A stretch of 64,000 bases of DNA from Rostrohypoxylon terebratum. Lineage: Eukaryota; Ascomycota; Sordariomycetes; Xylariales; Hypoxylaceae. The DNA lies in assembly GCA_022497145.1 (NCBI GenBank), contig MU385861.1, forward strand, positions 3,934 through 67,933, written 5' to 3'. Of the stretch, positions 51,264 to 61,355 are shown one piece after another (within the stretch, counting starts at the first letter, position 1; each line of letters starts with the position of its first letter). The translations under genes were made by a program, and so were the position numbers. The notes beneath the pieces were generated by a model. That model had not been told where the DNA came from and made no database searches. It was given only the letters and a program-made list of their open reading frames with translations.

Positions 51264-52481
51264 TTAAGGGCACTGTGCGTTTGTCCACCAACAAGTGTCC
51301 CTTTCCGATACTGACGATCTTTTAGAGGAACCAGAAGAAAAGTCGCGATACGCCGAAAACATCAGAACGGCAAAGCTCTGTGCCTCGGGAGACTGCGTAG
51401 CCGGCGTCCTGTCAGTCCAGTTTAGGGGGTTGATCACAGGAGAGAGAAGACCATCACTGCTAATTTTTCCGACGATAGTCTGCCTTTTGCTGTCAGCCCA
51501 CGACGTGTAGCTGTGTCCGAAATCAGCAGGCTCGAGCTGAGCCATACGATAAGCGGTCGCTGTCAACAGAGTCGTGCCCGAAAGCTCGCCAAACCAAGTC
51601 GTATCGTTGAGATAGTTTCGCAGAAGCGGCTCATTGGGTTCGGCGTTGTCGCGCGCTATTGCGCCATCCAATATGGCCTTGATAATACCCTTCATAGTAG
51701 AAAGATCCGATTTAATCTTCCCATCGTTGGCAAAATGCGACTTCTTTGCTGTCGCATAGACACGGCTCATCCCAGCGGCAGCCCAGCCATTTCCAGTACT
51801 CCAGATACCCAAGTCCTGGCTTTGCGGGCCGATGATGTGGTGCCAAAGTCCACCTGCGCTTTTTGCGTTCTTAGGTATGCCTAAAACATCTCGATACAAA
51901 ATACATTGCTCGATGGCGGTACTCAATAGAGTTGAGTTGTTCGATTGGATAGCCCAATATGCGAGTGTTGGTGGCGCCATGTATACAAAGTCGGCCCACA
52001 GCTCAGCTACTGACTCTCGGTGGCTGATGGCGCCATTGGAATATCTCGGGACAGCGGTGAGTAGGTGCTCGACCTGACGTTCAGCTGCGGAAAGGTAGTC
52101 GGGCTCGGTCTGGCCTATTAGGATGGCGGAAACGCCGAGGGAAGCCGGATCGCCAGCAGCACCTATCAGCATATTAGTTTACTGTATTGTGTCATATTGA
52201 GTAATTAAAAGATGAGAGCCTTGAAAGGCGGATCACTTACCATCTCCGTCCACAAGTGTATCGCCACTGGTCGAGATTTGAGGCTTCGCATAGGATAGTG
52301 AACGAGTGTCAGCGACCTGTAGAACTGGTATTTTGCCATCCGGGAAAGCGTTGCTGCCAAATACAGAGGACGCCGGGTTGTACCACTCTAGCAAAGCCTC
52401 TGCGAAGGTACCATACTCCCAGCTGTGCAAAGCAAGATTTTGACCCTGCGTGATGACGCTGTTAATAAGATCGGCCGACAT
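51264..52481 (-). CDS. Six-hairpin glycosidase-like protein (GH88/GH105 type)
   Basis: Exons 52481-52241 and 52162-51264 (379 residues; 78-nt intron, GTAAGT and TGATAG). It resembles fungal members of the unsaturated glucuronyl/rhamnogalacturonyl hydrolase superfamily, with an alpha/alpha six-barrel: HSWEYGTFAEALLEWYNP, SHRESVAELWADFVYMAPP (the usual aspartate and tyrosine region), GLWHHIIGPQSQDLGIWSTG and GNGWAAAGMSRV. Such enzymes act on oligosaccharides released by pectin or glucuronan lyases. No signal peptide is seen. The C-terminus has two Trp and Cys residues (CWWTNAQCP). Its place next to a tannase suits plant biomass use. Exact substrate is open. Confidence 0.75.
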
Positions 52482-53152
52482 CGTTATCTTGTTGGTTTTT
52501 TCCGTGGTAGAAGAATTGATGCGGAAACAAAGTCGAGATTTATACCAAAATCGAAGAAGATATTGGTGGGGTCGCCAAGTTGTCGGTGAAAGGGGGCCTC
52601 GTGCTTGGGATTCGCAATATGATACTACCTTTGGTGATAACCCGAACAGACGCGCTACTATTTATGTAGGTGGAAGGTAAACATATAGATCGCTATCCTC
52701 AGCCGAATCTAGAATCATCTGGGGTTCAAATCTCCTCCAAAGTAATTCTATTTATATCTTCGTTACCCACATCGCGACCGCCGTTCGACCACATAGCACA
52801 ATGCTGACGCCATGGTCGACCTCTAGCCGACGCCGCATTTGATTAACTTTTGAAGCTGATTATCACATCACGTTGAGTTAAGCCGTTCCTGTGAAACGAA
52901 TACGATGAGACTCGCAATTTGTGAACTATTATAGACGTTCGGATCAATTTGTCACGATTTTTATAGTATATCTATTGGATGCCGTCATCATCTCCATTAG
53001 CACTTGGGCAATCACCTAGGCGTACACTGTATAGATCAGCCCTTTTCTGTATCGTGCTTGGATCATACCTCATCTCTAAGTCGCCTTAATCTATTTCTAG
53101 AGAAATATCTGACCAGATCTCGGGTATTAGAAGATCGTTTTACAAAGACAGA
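52482..53152. other. Intergenic
   Basis: Promoter side of the glycosidase gene. No gene seen. Confidence 0.5.
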
Positions 53153-53262
53153 CAATGGCTTGGCAACGGCTCGACAATAGTCAAACAACGGTTGGACAAC
53201 AGCCGGACAGCAGTTCAGCAATGGCTGAGCAATGGCCCAGATATGGTTGAGCAACAGCCGGA
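53153..53262. repeat. Degenerate 11-bp minisatellite, ten units
   Basis: The stretch divides into ten 11-bp units of the form CAAyrGyyrGA (for example CAACGGTTGGA, CAACAGCCGGA, CAATGGCTGAG). Units differ at several positions but keep register throughout. Because 11 is not a multiple of three it is unlikely to be coding, although a 63-codon minus frame crosses it. Confidence 0.8.
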
Positions 53263-53552
53263 TAAAACCTCCTTGAACTGGGTACTCAGGTAAATGGCCA
53301 GTTTGCCCAATCTGATTGACCCTCTTTAAATGCCACTACACGGAGAAGTTAGCTACATAGGAAAGTACTGGATTTATAAGGACGAGTCTATACATTTCAA
53401 CAAAGAGCAATTCACAAGGATCGGAAGACCACTGGTGCATAAATTTATACCTTATCTATCAAGATCGTTAATCAAAGAACTCCTAATTCATTGTGAATGC
53501 CCATTCTAATGTTAATCATAACCCCACACCCTTACATGCCAGTCCCAATATT

Positions 53553-56500
53553 TCAATTCGCACCCGAGATCTTGTCTGCTCTAAACCCAACCACCGGCAG
53601 CTTACTCTTGAGCAGCAGGCTGCTACAAATGACACTTACACTACTAAGCGCCATCGCCAAGCTCGCCCACACCGGGTCCAGTCTCGTGTGTCTGCCGTTC
53701 ACCATGACCGGGTACAGAACCCCCGCCGCGATCGGTAGCGCGACGAGGTTATACACCAAAGCCCACGCGAAATTGAATTTCACACGCTGGAACACGGCAC
53801 GGCTTAGACTAGTCAGAACGAGTAGGGTGTTCAGGTTCGGGTTCACAAGAACAAATTCTGCAGCCGAGATCGCGACATCGGAGCCGGAACCTATAGCGAT
53901 ACCGACATCGGCAACGGTCAACGCAGGAGAATCGTTGACACCATCACCAACCATGGCGACGACAGCTCTTTGATTTGTCGGTTTCGAACCGAAGCCGAGG
54001 AAACCCGAGCTAGATTTAACTTGGCTCTTCTGCAAGTAGCTGATCTTGTCTGCCTTTTGCTCCGGGAGAACGCCCGCGATAATGTGGTCGGGGTCGATAC
54101 CAACGAGGGCGCCGACTGCGTTGGCGGTCTTAGTGTTGTCGCCAGATAGCATCCAGATATCTTTGCCTTGGCGGCGGAGAGCGTCGAGGACGGGTCGGGC
54201 TTCGGGTCGGAGCGGGTCGGAGGTAGCGAAGATGCCGAGAAGTTTCCATGATGAAGAGCTCGATCTCCCACCTACTAATATGACTGATTTCGCTTGACCC
54301 TTCCATGCATCGAGTGTTTGCGATGCTTCCGAGGTGATAGGCACGGCGTTGTCGTTCATGAGTGTTTCGTTTCCGACAAGGATTTCAACAGTTTCGAGCT
54401 TGGATCCGAGGTCGAATGAAGCTTTCATCCCTTTACCGGGAATTTCTTCGATGCCGAGGGCTTTGATGCCTTTGATACCTCTATCTTCACAGAAAGAGAC
54501 GATAGCTCTAGCGATTGGGTGGCTGCTGTTCGACTCGATCTCTTTAAGGCAATCGAGGATTTGGGATTCGGTCCAATCATCAGATTCAGAGAATAGGAAT
54601 TCGTGGTCTGTCAATTTGGGCTCGCCGCCTTCTGTCAAAGTTCCCGTCTTATCAAACACAATGATGTCGATGTTGCTGGCCTCCTGAAAAGCTTCACCGC
54701 CGCCCTTAGCTAGGATTCCGTGCTTAGCTGCCAAGCCACCTCCGACGAAGAGGGCAGTTGGTGCAGCTAGACCGATACCACAAGGACAAGCAATAATAAA
54801 GACAGCGATAGCGAATTGGAGCGACCAGAAAGGCCAGCCACCGACCGGGAGATCAAGGTACGACTCTGGAAGGCGTCCTGAGAGCCCGAGCCCGAGCCAA
54901 ATGAGCCAAGTTGAAATTGCGATTAAAGTAACGACAGGGACGAAATAACTCGTAAGGGCATCAGCTACCCTTTCAATTGGCGCTCGTCGTGCTTGACCCT
55001 CCCGGACGACCTTGATGATTTGATCCAACATCGAGTTGCCCGAGGCACCAGTAATACGCATGGAAATGGGACCGCCTTCGTTCATAGTGCCCGAAAATAC
55101 CTGGTCGCCGGTGATCTTCTTGACGGGCCTCGATTCTCCCGTAAGACTTGCTTCCGAGAATTCTGCCTTGTCGCTGAGGAGAACGCCGTCCCAGGGTGGA
55201 GATCCACCGTGAACGACCCTGACCACATCACCTGTCTCCACCATATCCACGCTGACCTTCTCGTAAGTCTCTTCATCGCCGTCCGTAGAGGTCAGGAGAA
55301 GAGCTTCCTTCGGTCGCAAATTTCCTAACTCGGAAACAGCTTCACCGGTCTTCGCTTTGCTGTAAGCCTCTAGCAATCGCCCTATCAGGAGAAACATGGT
55401 AAGGAAGACGACGGAGTCGAAATAAGTTGTATTCTCCTGCATCTGCTCTCCGCCCTCTTGAGTCGCAGCAATTATTAACTCTGCAATGGAACTGAAATAC
55501 GCGATCGAAGTACCGAATGACATAAGCATGTCCATGCTACCAAACTTGTAGAAGCGGCGGAGGAAGGGTGCCGGACTACCAGGCCTCCACATCGAATACA
55601 GTTCCTTGATCGCACGGCGATGGAATATATCGGCGGCGAAGAAGTACACCGGGGTGGCCATGACCAGCAGTGCCCATTCTGCTCGGGTTACCCCCTTGAG
55701 ATGTTGCATGAGATGCTGGCGGCCAGGATTGCTCTCTGGTAGAAGTGCCATGTAGACAATACCGATGATAAAAGCAGGGATAGCCACAACTATCGACAGT
55801 ATGACTCGATACAATATTCTTTGGCGGATTCGGTGGTGCATTTGCCTCGCGCGTTCTTCGACAGTGGGTGGGTGGTAGATGGTCGGACGGAATGCTGAGT
55901 CAGCAGCAGATATCGCGGAAAGGATATGGCGTATGGTAAAATCAGGTGTGCTTGGAGTATAAGAGATCTTAATTATCGGATCTTTTGGTGTCAGAGATTT
56001 TTCAATCGTTACTCTGTCGCCAAAGCTCTTTAGGGCTTCTGTTACCCGCCTGGGGCAATGTTCGCAATAAGTACCTTCCACTCGAATCATCACGGTTCGC
56101 TCGGTACTCTCGACAACCTCTTCCCCTACCTTTGTCGTGTCATTTAGGGTAACACCATAGCCGAGATCATCGATCATATTCAGGACATCCTCCACATGAG
56201 CCTTGCCATCGACGACAACCGTAGCGCTGCCGGTGACGAGGTTGACATTGACTTCTTTGATATATGGTAACTTTTCCAAAACGGAAGTGATGGCTCCTAC
56301 GCAAGAAGCGCACGTCATTCCTGTGATGGATAAGGATACAGACCATATGTCATCACTATGGCGTGGTTTTGTCGAGGTGGTAAGCTGTTCAACTTGTTCG
56401 ATATGAGCCTCGTAACCAATATCTTCGATAGCCTCGGCTAGATCTTCAGCATTGTGCTCGCCCTCATATTCCACGGTGGCATTCTGGGTCAGCAATGCCA

Positions 56501-57110
56501 CATCGGCAGATTGGACCCAAAGTATTTCGCGAAGTGTTGTAGCAATTTTGCCGACACAGGAGCTACAGGTCATGCCTACAATAGATATGGAGGCTCTGTA
56601 TGATTTAGGTGGACCAGATTCGACGACGACTAGAGACTCTTTGCCCGATGTGGGAGATGGGGCCCGCTCGTCTTCCGAGGGTTTTGGTTCGGCGTCTTTC
56701 CGGCATTGTTCGCAGTGTTCCGCGTGGCGCTTCCTCCGAACATCGTCGTCCGAGATCTTGCCCCCTAAAAACCAGTGGCCAAGATGAGAGAGCCATTGGA
56801 AAGGAAAGTCATCGTCGGGACTGCCATGAGGGTCACTTGGATTTATTTCTTCCGAGGAAGCGCCTCTGAAAATAGTGTCGACTTCATAGCCGGCTTCCCC
56901 TAGGGCTCGAGCTATCGAACGAGCAGTGAGGGTTGAGGGATGCTCGACTGTTACGCTATGTGACAGAATGGAGGTTTCAACCTCTATCGGCTTGGGACGT
57001 AAAGCAAATAAGAAGTTCTCAAGGAATGAAGCGCAGGTGGGGCAGTGAATGCTCGGAATTAAAAAGGTGGTCTGTATGCTTCTGGGAGAACCCACGCGAT
57101 GGATAGCCAT
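53553..57110 (-). CDS. P1B-type Cu(+)-transporting ATPase with four HMA domains
   Basis: A single uninterrupted frame of 1185 residues. N-terminal heavy-metal domains carry CPTC (23-26), CSSC (in GMTCSSCVG), CASC (in GMTCASCVG) and CEHC; an extra CEQC lies between the first two. The ATPase core has GSMDMLMSFGT and the membrane CPC (775-777, ACPCGIGLAAPTALF), phosphorylation site DKTGTLT (Asp820), SSHPIAR (the P1B His-Pro motif) and GDGVND (about 1055-1060). It pumps Cu(+) (or Ag(+)) into the secretory pathway or out of the cell. Ccc2-type pumps usually have two metal domains; four, plus the size, recalls Crp1-like copper-detoxifying pumps, so either role is possible. Confidence 0.95.
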   Translation of the reverse strand: MAIHRVGSPRSIQTTFLIPSIHCPTCASFLENFLFALRPKPIEVETSILSHSVTVEHPSTLTARSIARALGEAGYEVDTIFRGASSEEINPSDPHGSPDDDFPFQWLSHLGHWFLGGKISDDDVRRKRHAEHCEQCRKDAEPKPSEDERAPSPTSGKESLVVVESGPPKSYRASISIVGMTCSSCVGKIATTLREILWVQSADVALLTQNATVEYEGEHNAEDLAEAIEDIGYEAHIEQVEQLTTSTKPRHSDDIWSVSLSITGMTCASCVGAITSVLEKLPYIKEVNVNLVTGSATVVVDGKAHVEDVLNMIDDLGYGVTLNDTTKVGEEVVESTERTVMIRVEGTYCEHCPRRVTEALKSFGDRVTIEKSLTPKDPIIKISYTPSTPDFTIRHILSAISAADSAFRPTIYHPPTVEERARQMHHRIRQRILYRVILSIVVAIPAFIIGIVYMALLPESNPGRQHLMQHLKGVTRAEWALLVMATPVYFFAADIFHRRAIKELYSMWRPGSPAPFLRRFYKFGSMDMLMSFGTSIAYFSSIAELIIAATQEGGEQMQENTTYFDSVVFLTMFLLIGRLLEAYSKAKTGEAVSELGNLRPKEALLLTSTDGDEETYEKVSVDMVETGDVVRVVHGGSPPWDGVLLSDKAEFSEASLTGESRPVKKITGDQVFSGTMNEGGPISMRITGASGNSMLDQIIKVVREGQARRAPIERVADALTSYFVPVVTLIAISTWLIWLGLGLSGRLPESYLDLPVGGWPFWSLQFAIAVFIIACPCGIGLAAPTALFVGGGLAAKHGILAKGGGEAFQEASNIDIIVFDKTGTLTEGGEPKLTDHEFLFSESDDWTESQILDCLKEIESNSSHPIARAIVSFCEDRGIKGIKALGIEEIPGKGMKASFDLGSKLETVEILVGNETLMNDNAVPITSEASQTLDAWKGQAKSVILVGGRSSSSSWKLLGIFATSDPLRPEARPVLDALRRQGKDIWMLSGDNTKTANAVGALVGIDPDHIIAGVLPEQKADKISYLQKSQVKSSSGFLGFGSKPTNQRAVVAMVGDGVNDSPALTVADVGIAIGSGSDVAISAAEFVLVNPNLNTLLVLTSLSRAVFQRVKFNFAWALVYNLVALPIAAGVLYPVMVNGRHTRLDPVWASLAMALSSVSVICSSLLLKSKLPVVGFRADKISGAN

Positions 57111-59570
57111 GGTGTGGATACAGATGCGATCCGACCCGAATCGCTGGATAAGGTATCTTCTACGGTTATAAGATGTAAGATGGAGGATAGATCGAAAGAT
57201 ACTTAGATCTTTTGAAAAAGAATATGGAGATTTTATCGTCGTTCACGCGTCATCAGCCAGGCGTCGTCGTTAAATATTGGGAATATCGAGAAATCGTTAC
57301 TGAACGAGCGTAAAGTAAGCAAAAGAAGATGCTAGATGTATCTGATACTGGAGTAACAAACCCATTGTCAAATTAGCAATCATAAAGAAAGATATTGTCT
57401 TCCTATTAGTCCTTCCACACCGTGGGTTGCGAGGGTTGCGAGAATTGCGCGTGGTTAATGGAAACCGACCCACATGGCTCCGCCCCCGGAGGCAACGTGT
57501 AGATTACGGCATTTGTGCGGAGGGTCAGTAGCGTCACCTGGCCCCTATTATTCTGAGGGAATTGTGCCTGAAAATTGTGGCCAATCCACTGTAAGACCTG
57601 ATTTCAGTGGCTGGACGGGCTACTCTCAAACGAAGACCCCTGTAATTGAGCCTATTTCGCCCCGTTCTGACTGAGCTCCCATCCGCCAGCAGATTTCAAA
57701 TCTGACAGATGCGAAAACATGATTTCCGCTAAAGTTCACGTCATAATTGATCATGAAAACAGATTTGCCTCTCATATTCCATTCTAGACATCGGAGCGCT
57801 CCGATCTACGGACGGAGACCGTTGCTATCTTCCGGGTCACCTATCCGAAGACAGGGGTCGTATCCGGGGAAGTTGTATGGCAATGGTGTAACTATTAGGT
57901 TTGTTAGCAAAGCATGAATCAAACACGTGATATCTTTATTTCGACTTGAAATTGATGAGATTAGTAATAATGGCATTATTCAAGCTGTCATAATGTCAAA
58001 GAGCTTGAATTATTAATAAATATTGCGAAATTTTGAAGTCGCGTGGCAACAATTCATCTGTTTTTGGATTATGTAATCCGAACACTATAGCAAGGAATCT
58101 ATTTTCGGATACTCTCCATATCCGCTTTCAAGATTGACATATTCTCGCAAACACGTTGATTTCGAAATTCGTAGATATTCATCGTCATGGAGCTAATAAC
58201 AATGTTCACTAGTCAGTCGGAACGAGTGTATGTAGGAATGAGCGTCGTGGAAACGTTGGCGGTTTTCTTATATCTTGGAGATTGCCGCTAGTTGCGTTTG
58301 CTTCACCGAAAAGTTGAAACAGCAATTTAAAAACAGTATGCGACCGCTAAATTTAGCGAAAGTGATATTAGATCGCCAGGTAGGACTCGTAATGCCGTTG
58401 CGGGAGGATTTACATCGGCCCGGATCTATCTTCGGTGATTTCTTTCCTCCCTTCAGATAACGGAGAGAATAATGTTGTCGAGATCAATCCAGTCCCTTGC
58501 TTGGAGCTTAATTAGGTACATAATCGAAGAAATCGACGGGTCAAAATCAAGATATTATCTTCGCGGAAGCCCACAAACGACAAATGCGACGCCACGCGGA
58601 GCTTAGAGTCAACATTTTGCGATGAACTATTACCTAAATGCCTATATGTCAGTCAGTATTCGTATTCAATAATCAAATATTATCTTAACGTAATCAATAA
58701 TACGAAAATCAGCACGTTTTTCTTTCGCTGTGTAGATCAACTGGCTTTCACGTGTCTTGGGCAACACGGTCGCAGCCCCTAACGGTCGTAGCCGTTGCCG
58801 TGCTACTTGCCCTATCCAGCAGGTGATACATGAATTCACTGGGCAATCGGTAGTGCGTCCGTCCACTAGCCACAGCGCTGGAGGGCCCGGTGCCAAGGCG
58901 ACTTAAATCTTGAATCTGGGGTTATGAGACAACCGGTTTTCTAATGTTTTTCTTAATCGCCGTTGAACAGCTCGCACGCATGAAGTTCTCGCCAATGAAG
59001 GATGTACCAAGCCTGAGAAATACCGGAGTGGGAGTAGCTGTTTGACGCACGGTAAATAGGTATGGATTTCGGTGATGGCGACGGGGACGCCCTAGCTCCT
59101 GCTGACCAGCGCTGACCTGCCTTACTGGGCGCTGGGCTGCCCCCCAATGGATGACCCTCACTGGTGGTCTCATCACCTGCAGGAAATCCCCAGCGCGCTG
59201 TAGATCCCCACGTGCCTCGCTAGATGGCTGTGAATTGTGGCTGATCGAACGAAGATCCCGGCGCTAGAAGGCTCGGCTCTCCTTCTGGGTCCAGTTAGCG
59301 ATTTTTAGTGGTTAATGTCGCTATAATATGTTATAATATGCAGTAATGACAGGGGAATCCATTGGCTTACTCCCCTGAAAAGAGCGCCAGGGGCAGTCAG
59401 GGGCACGCTGCATTTCCGACGGCATGTCCCATGCCCAAATATGCAGCTCGATCTGATAGACCAAAATAAACAAGGTATTAAAATGAATCGACAACCCGCC
59501 TGATGTAGCTTTCCCAGTATTATTACTCCGTCTCACCGAACTGTGATCACCGTCGAGCCTCATCGCCAAA
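57111..59570. other. Intergenic, 2.5 kb, base composition uneven
   Basis: An AT-rich part (about 57890-58700) sits beside short GC-rich islands (58750-58900, 59080-59220). No frame over 105 codons and no domain; possible decayed element or RIP-affected remnant, but I cannot identify it. Confidence 0.4.
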
Positions 59571-60540
59571 ATGCGTGCCCAACTCCTTATCACCGCGCTA
59601 CTGCCCGCTTTGGGAGCGCAAGGAATCCGCATCCTACAATCGAACGATGACGGCTGGGCCGAGCTTTACATCCGTTCGCTCAACGATGCGCTCAACGCGG
59701 CTGGTCACGATGTCGTGCTTTCCGCGCCGGCCGAGAACAAGTCCGGTTCTGGTAAGTGACCTCACATGATCCTACGTCGCATCGTAAACTATGTTTAAGC
59801 TAAACATTTTACCAGGATCAACCGATGTAGAGCCCTCAGCGCGAAAAAGCGCCTGCGAATACAACAGCTGCCCAGCTAACAGCGGTCCCATCGGCACCAA
59901 CGCCACCAACACGCGCCTGAACTGGGTGAACTCCTACCCCGTGACATCCGCGCGGTACGGCATCGACACGATCGCGCCACCCTTCTGGAACGGCGCAGCG
60001 CCCGAGCTCGTGGTCTCCGGGCCCAACGTCGGCGGCAACCTATGGCTCGAGGTGCCCTTCTCAGGCACCGTCGGCGTCGCCGTCTTCGCCAGCAAGGAGC
60101 GCGGGATCCCCGCCCTCGCCTTCTCCGGCCAGGACGACTCCCGCAACGCCTGGGACGTGTCCCCCGTGCCCGCCAGCAGCACCGTCTACGCGCAGCTCGC
60201 CACCCAGCTCACCGAGGCCATCATCAAGTCCGGGACGCCATACCTCCCCGACGACACCTTCCTGAATGTGAACTTCCCCAGCGTGTCCGGAGACTGCACC
60301 GACCCCTCGAAGTTCAAGTGGGTGCTGACCCGTATCAACCCGGGCATCTTCTCAGACAAGGACGTCGAGACGTGTGGCACGGATAGGCTGCCCACAGAAC
60401 ACAGTGTTATCGATGCTTCTGGGTCGTGCCAGATCTCCGTTAGTGTCGGGGACTCGAACGACAAGACGACGGCGGCGGCGGATAAGCAGGCGGTTGTGCT
60501 GCAGAAGCTTGGAAGCATGTTGAGTTGTGTCGAATCGTAG
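59571..60540 (+). CDS. Secreted SurE-family acid phosphatase/nucleotidase
   Basis: Exons 59571-59751 and 59816-60540 (301 residues; 64-nt intron, GTAAGT and ACCAG). A short signal peptide (MRAQLLITALLPALGAQG) precedes the SurE fold: ILQSNDDGWAELYIRSL (metal-binding Asp-Asp), AGHDVVLSAP, SGPNVGGNLWLEVPFSGTVG, and GIPALAFSGQDD. SurE proteins hydrolyse nucleoside monophosphates and other phosphomonoesters; fungal members are often secreted acid phosphatases. Four or more Cys in the mature part fit an oxidising location. Coding GC content is high relative to flanks. Confidence 0.92.
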
Positions 60541-61219
60541 GAAGGATCGTAGGCTTGTGGGAGGTTGGTAATGAATTATTGGACTTCTTGTGTATATTTT
60601 AGGATAGGAAAATCTATATATGACGAATAAATGTTAGTTGTGTACGATGATGATCAAAAGGATGTCTGTATCGATACTCAACTGTCAATTCTCTAGTAAA
60701 CGTGTGCTCTGATGTACTTAGGACACATCTAAGTGCGATATACACCAGAGTTATCCCTTCGCCGGTTTATAGACGGCTTAAAATCATCTTGACCTTGTTC
60801 GCAAGCTGTCGCGTGCTTGTGCTTCGTCTCCTCAGTCTAACGTCGCGATCGCTGCAAATTGCTTCATTATATTAGCTACTAAAGGTGATATTCACTGAAA
60901 TTATTTCTTTCCAACTCTTGACCGAAGTGCCAGTTGTGTAAATGTCGGGAGAAGTTCTTGCATATGATTAGACTGGAGGTTTGTGTAAGCAAAGTTGTAG
61001 GTATCATCGCGTATTTGAGTCGCGCGCAGAAGTCACCATAGAAGGCCTACCTATCGGCTATTCTTTGCCATTTTACTCGAGGGAATACCTAACGCTCTCA
61101 GATTGCTCTGAGATTAATCCTATCCGCAACAGGATTCAGCTTGCTAGGTATTAAATATGATATACTTCATGGGGAAAAAAAGATTAATTAATGGTGTCGT
61201 GTCTAGTGGTTTTATTTTC
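60541..61219. other. Intergenic up to the MULE
   Basis: No gene seen. Confidence 0.5.
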
Positions 61220-61331
61220 GAGTGATGCTACATACAGATTGGTTTTTCGACTGTCTTACAGATTGGTTTTTCAAAACACCTGGCGACACCCGCCCACCAA
61301 TTTTACTAGTGAAAATGTCTCACTACGTTTC
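61220..61331. repeat. Left terminal inverted repeat of the MULE
   Basis: 112 bp. The block GACTGTCTTACAGATTGG plus T4-5 and C (24 bp) follows an almost identical ACAGATTGG block, giving two tandem copies. The inner part runs through CCTGGCGACACCCGCCCACC to CTCACTACGTTTC. Confidence 0.9.
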
Positions 61332-61355
61332 AACACTTAATATTAAGTAATCTAA

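Noticed and set aside
53497..53973. 158-codon plus-strand frame
   Set aside because: Mostly antisense to the copper ATPase C-terminus.
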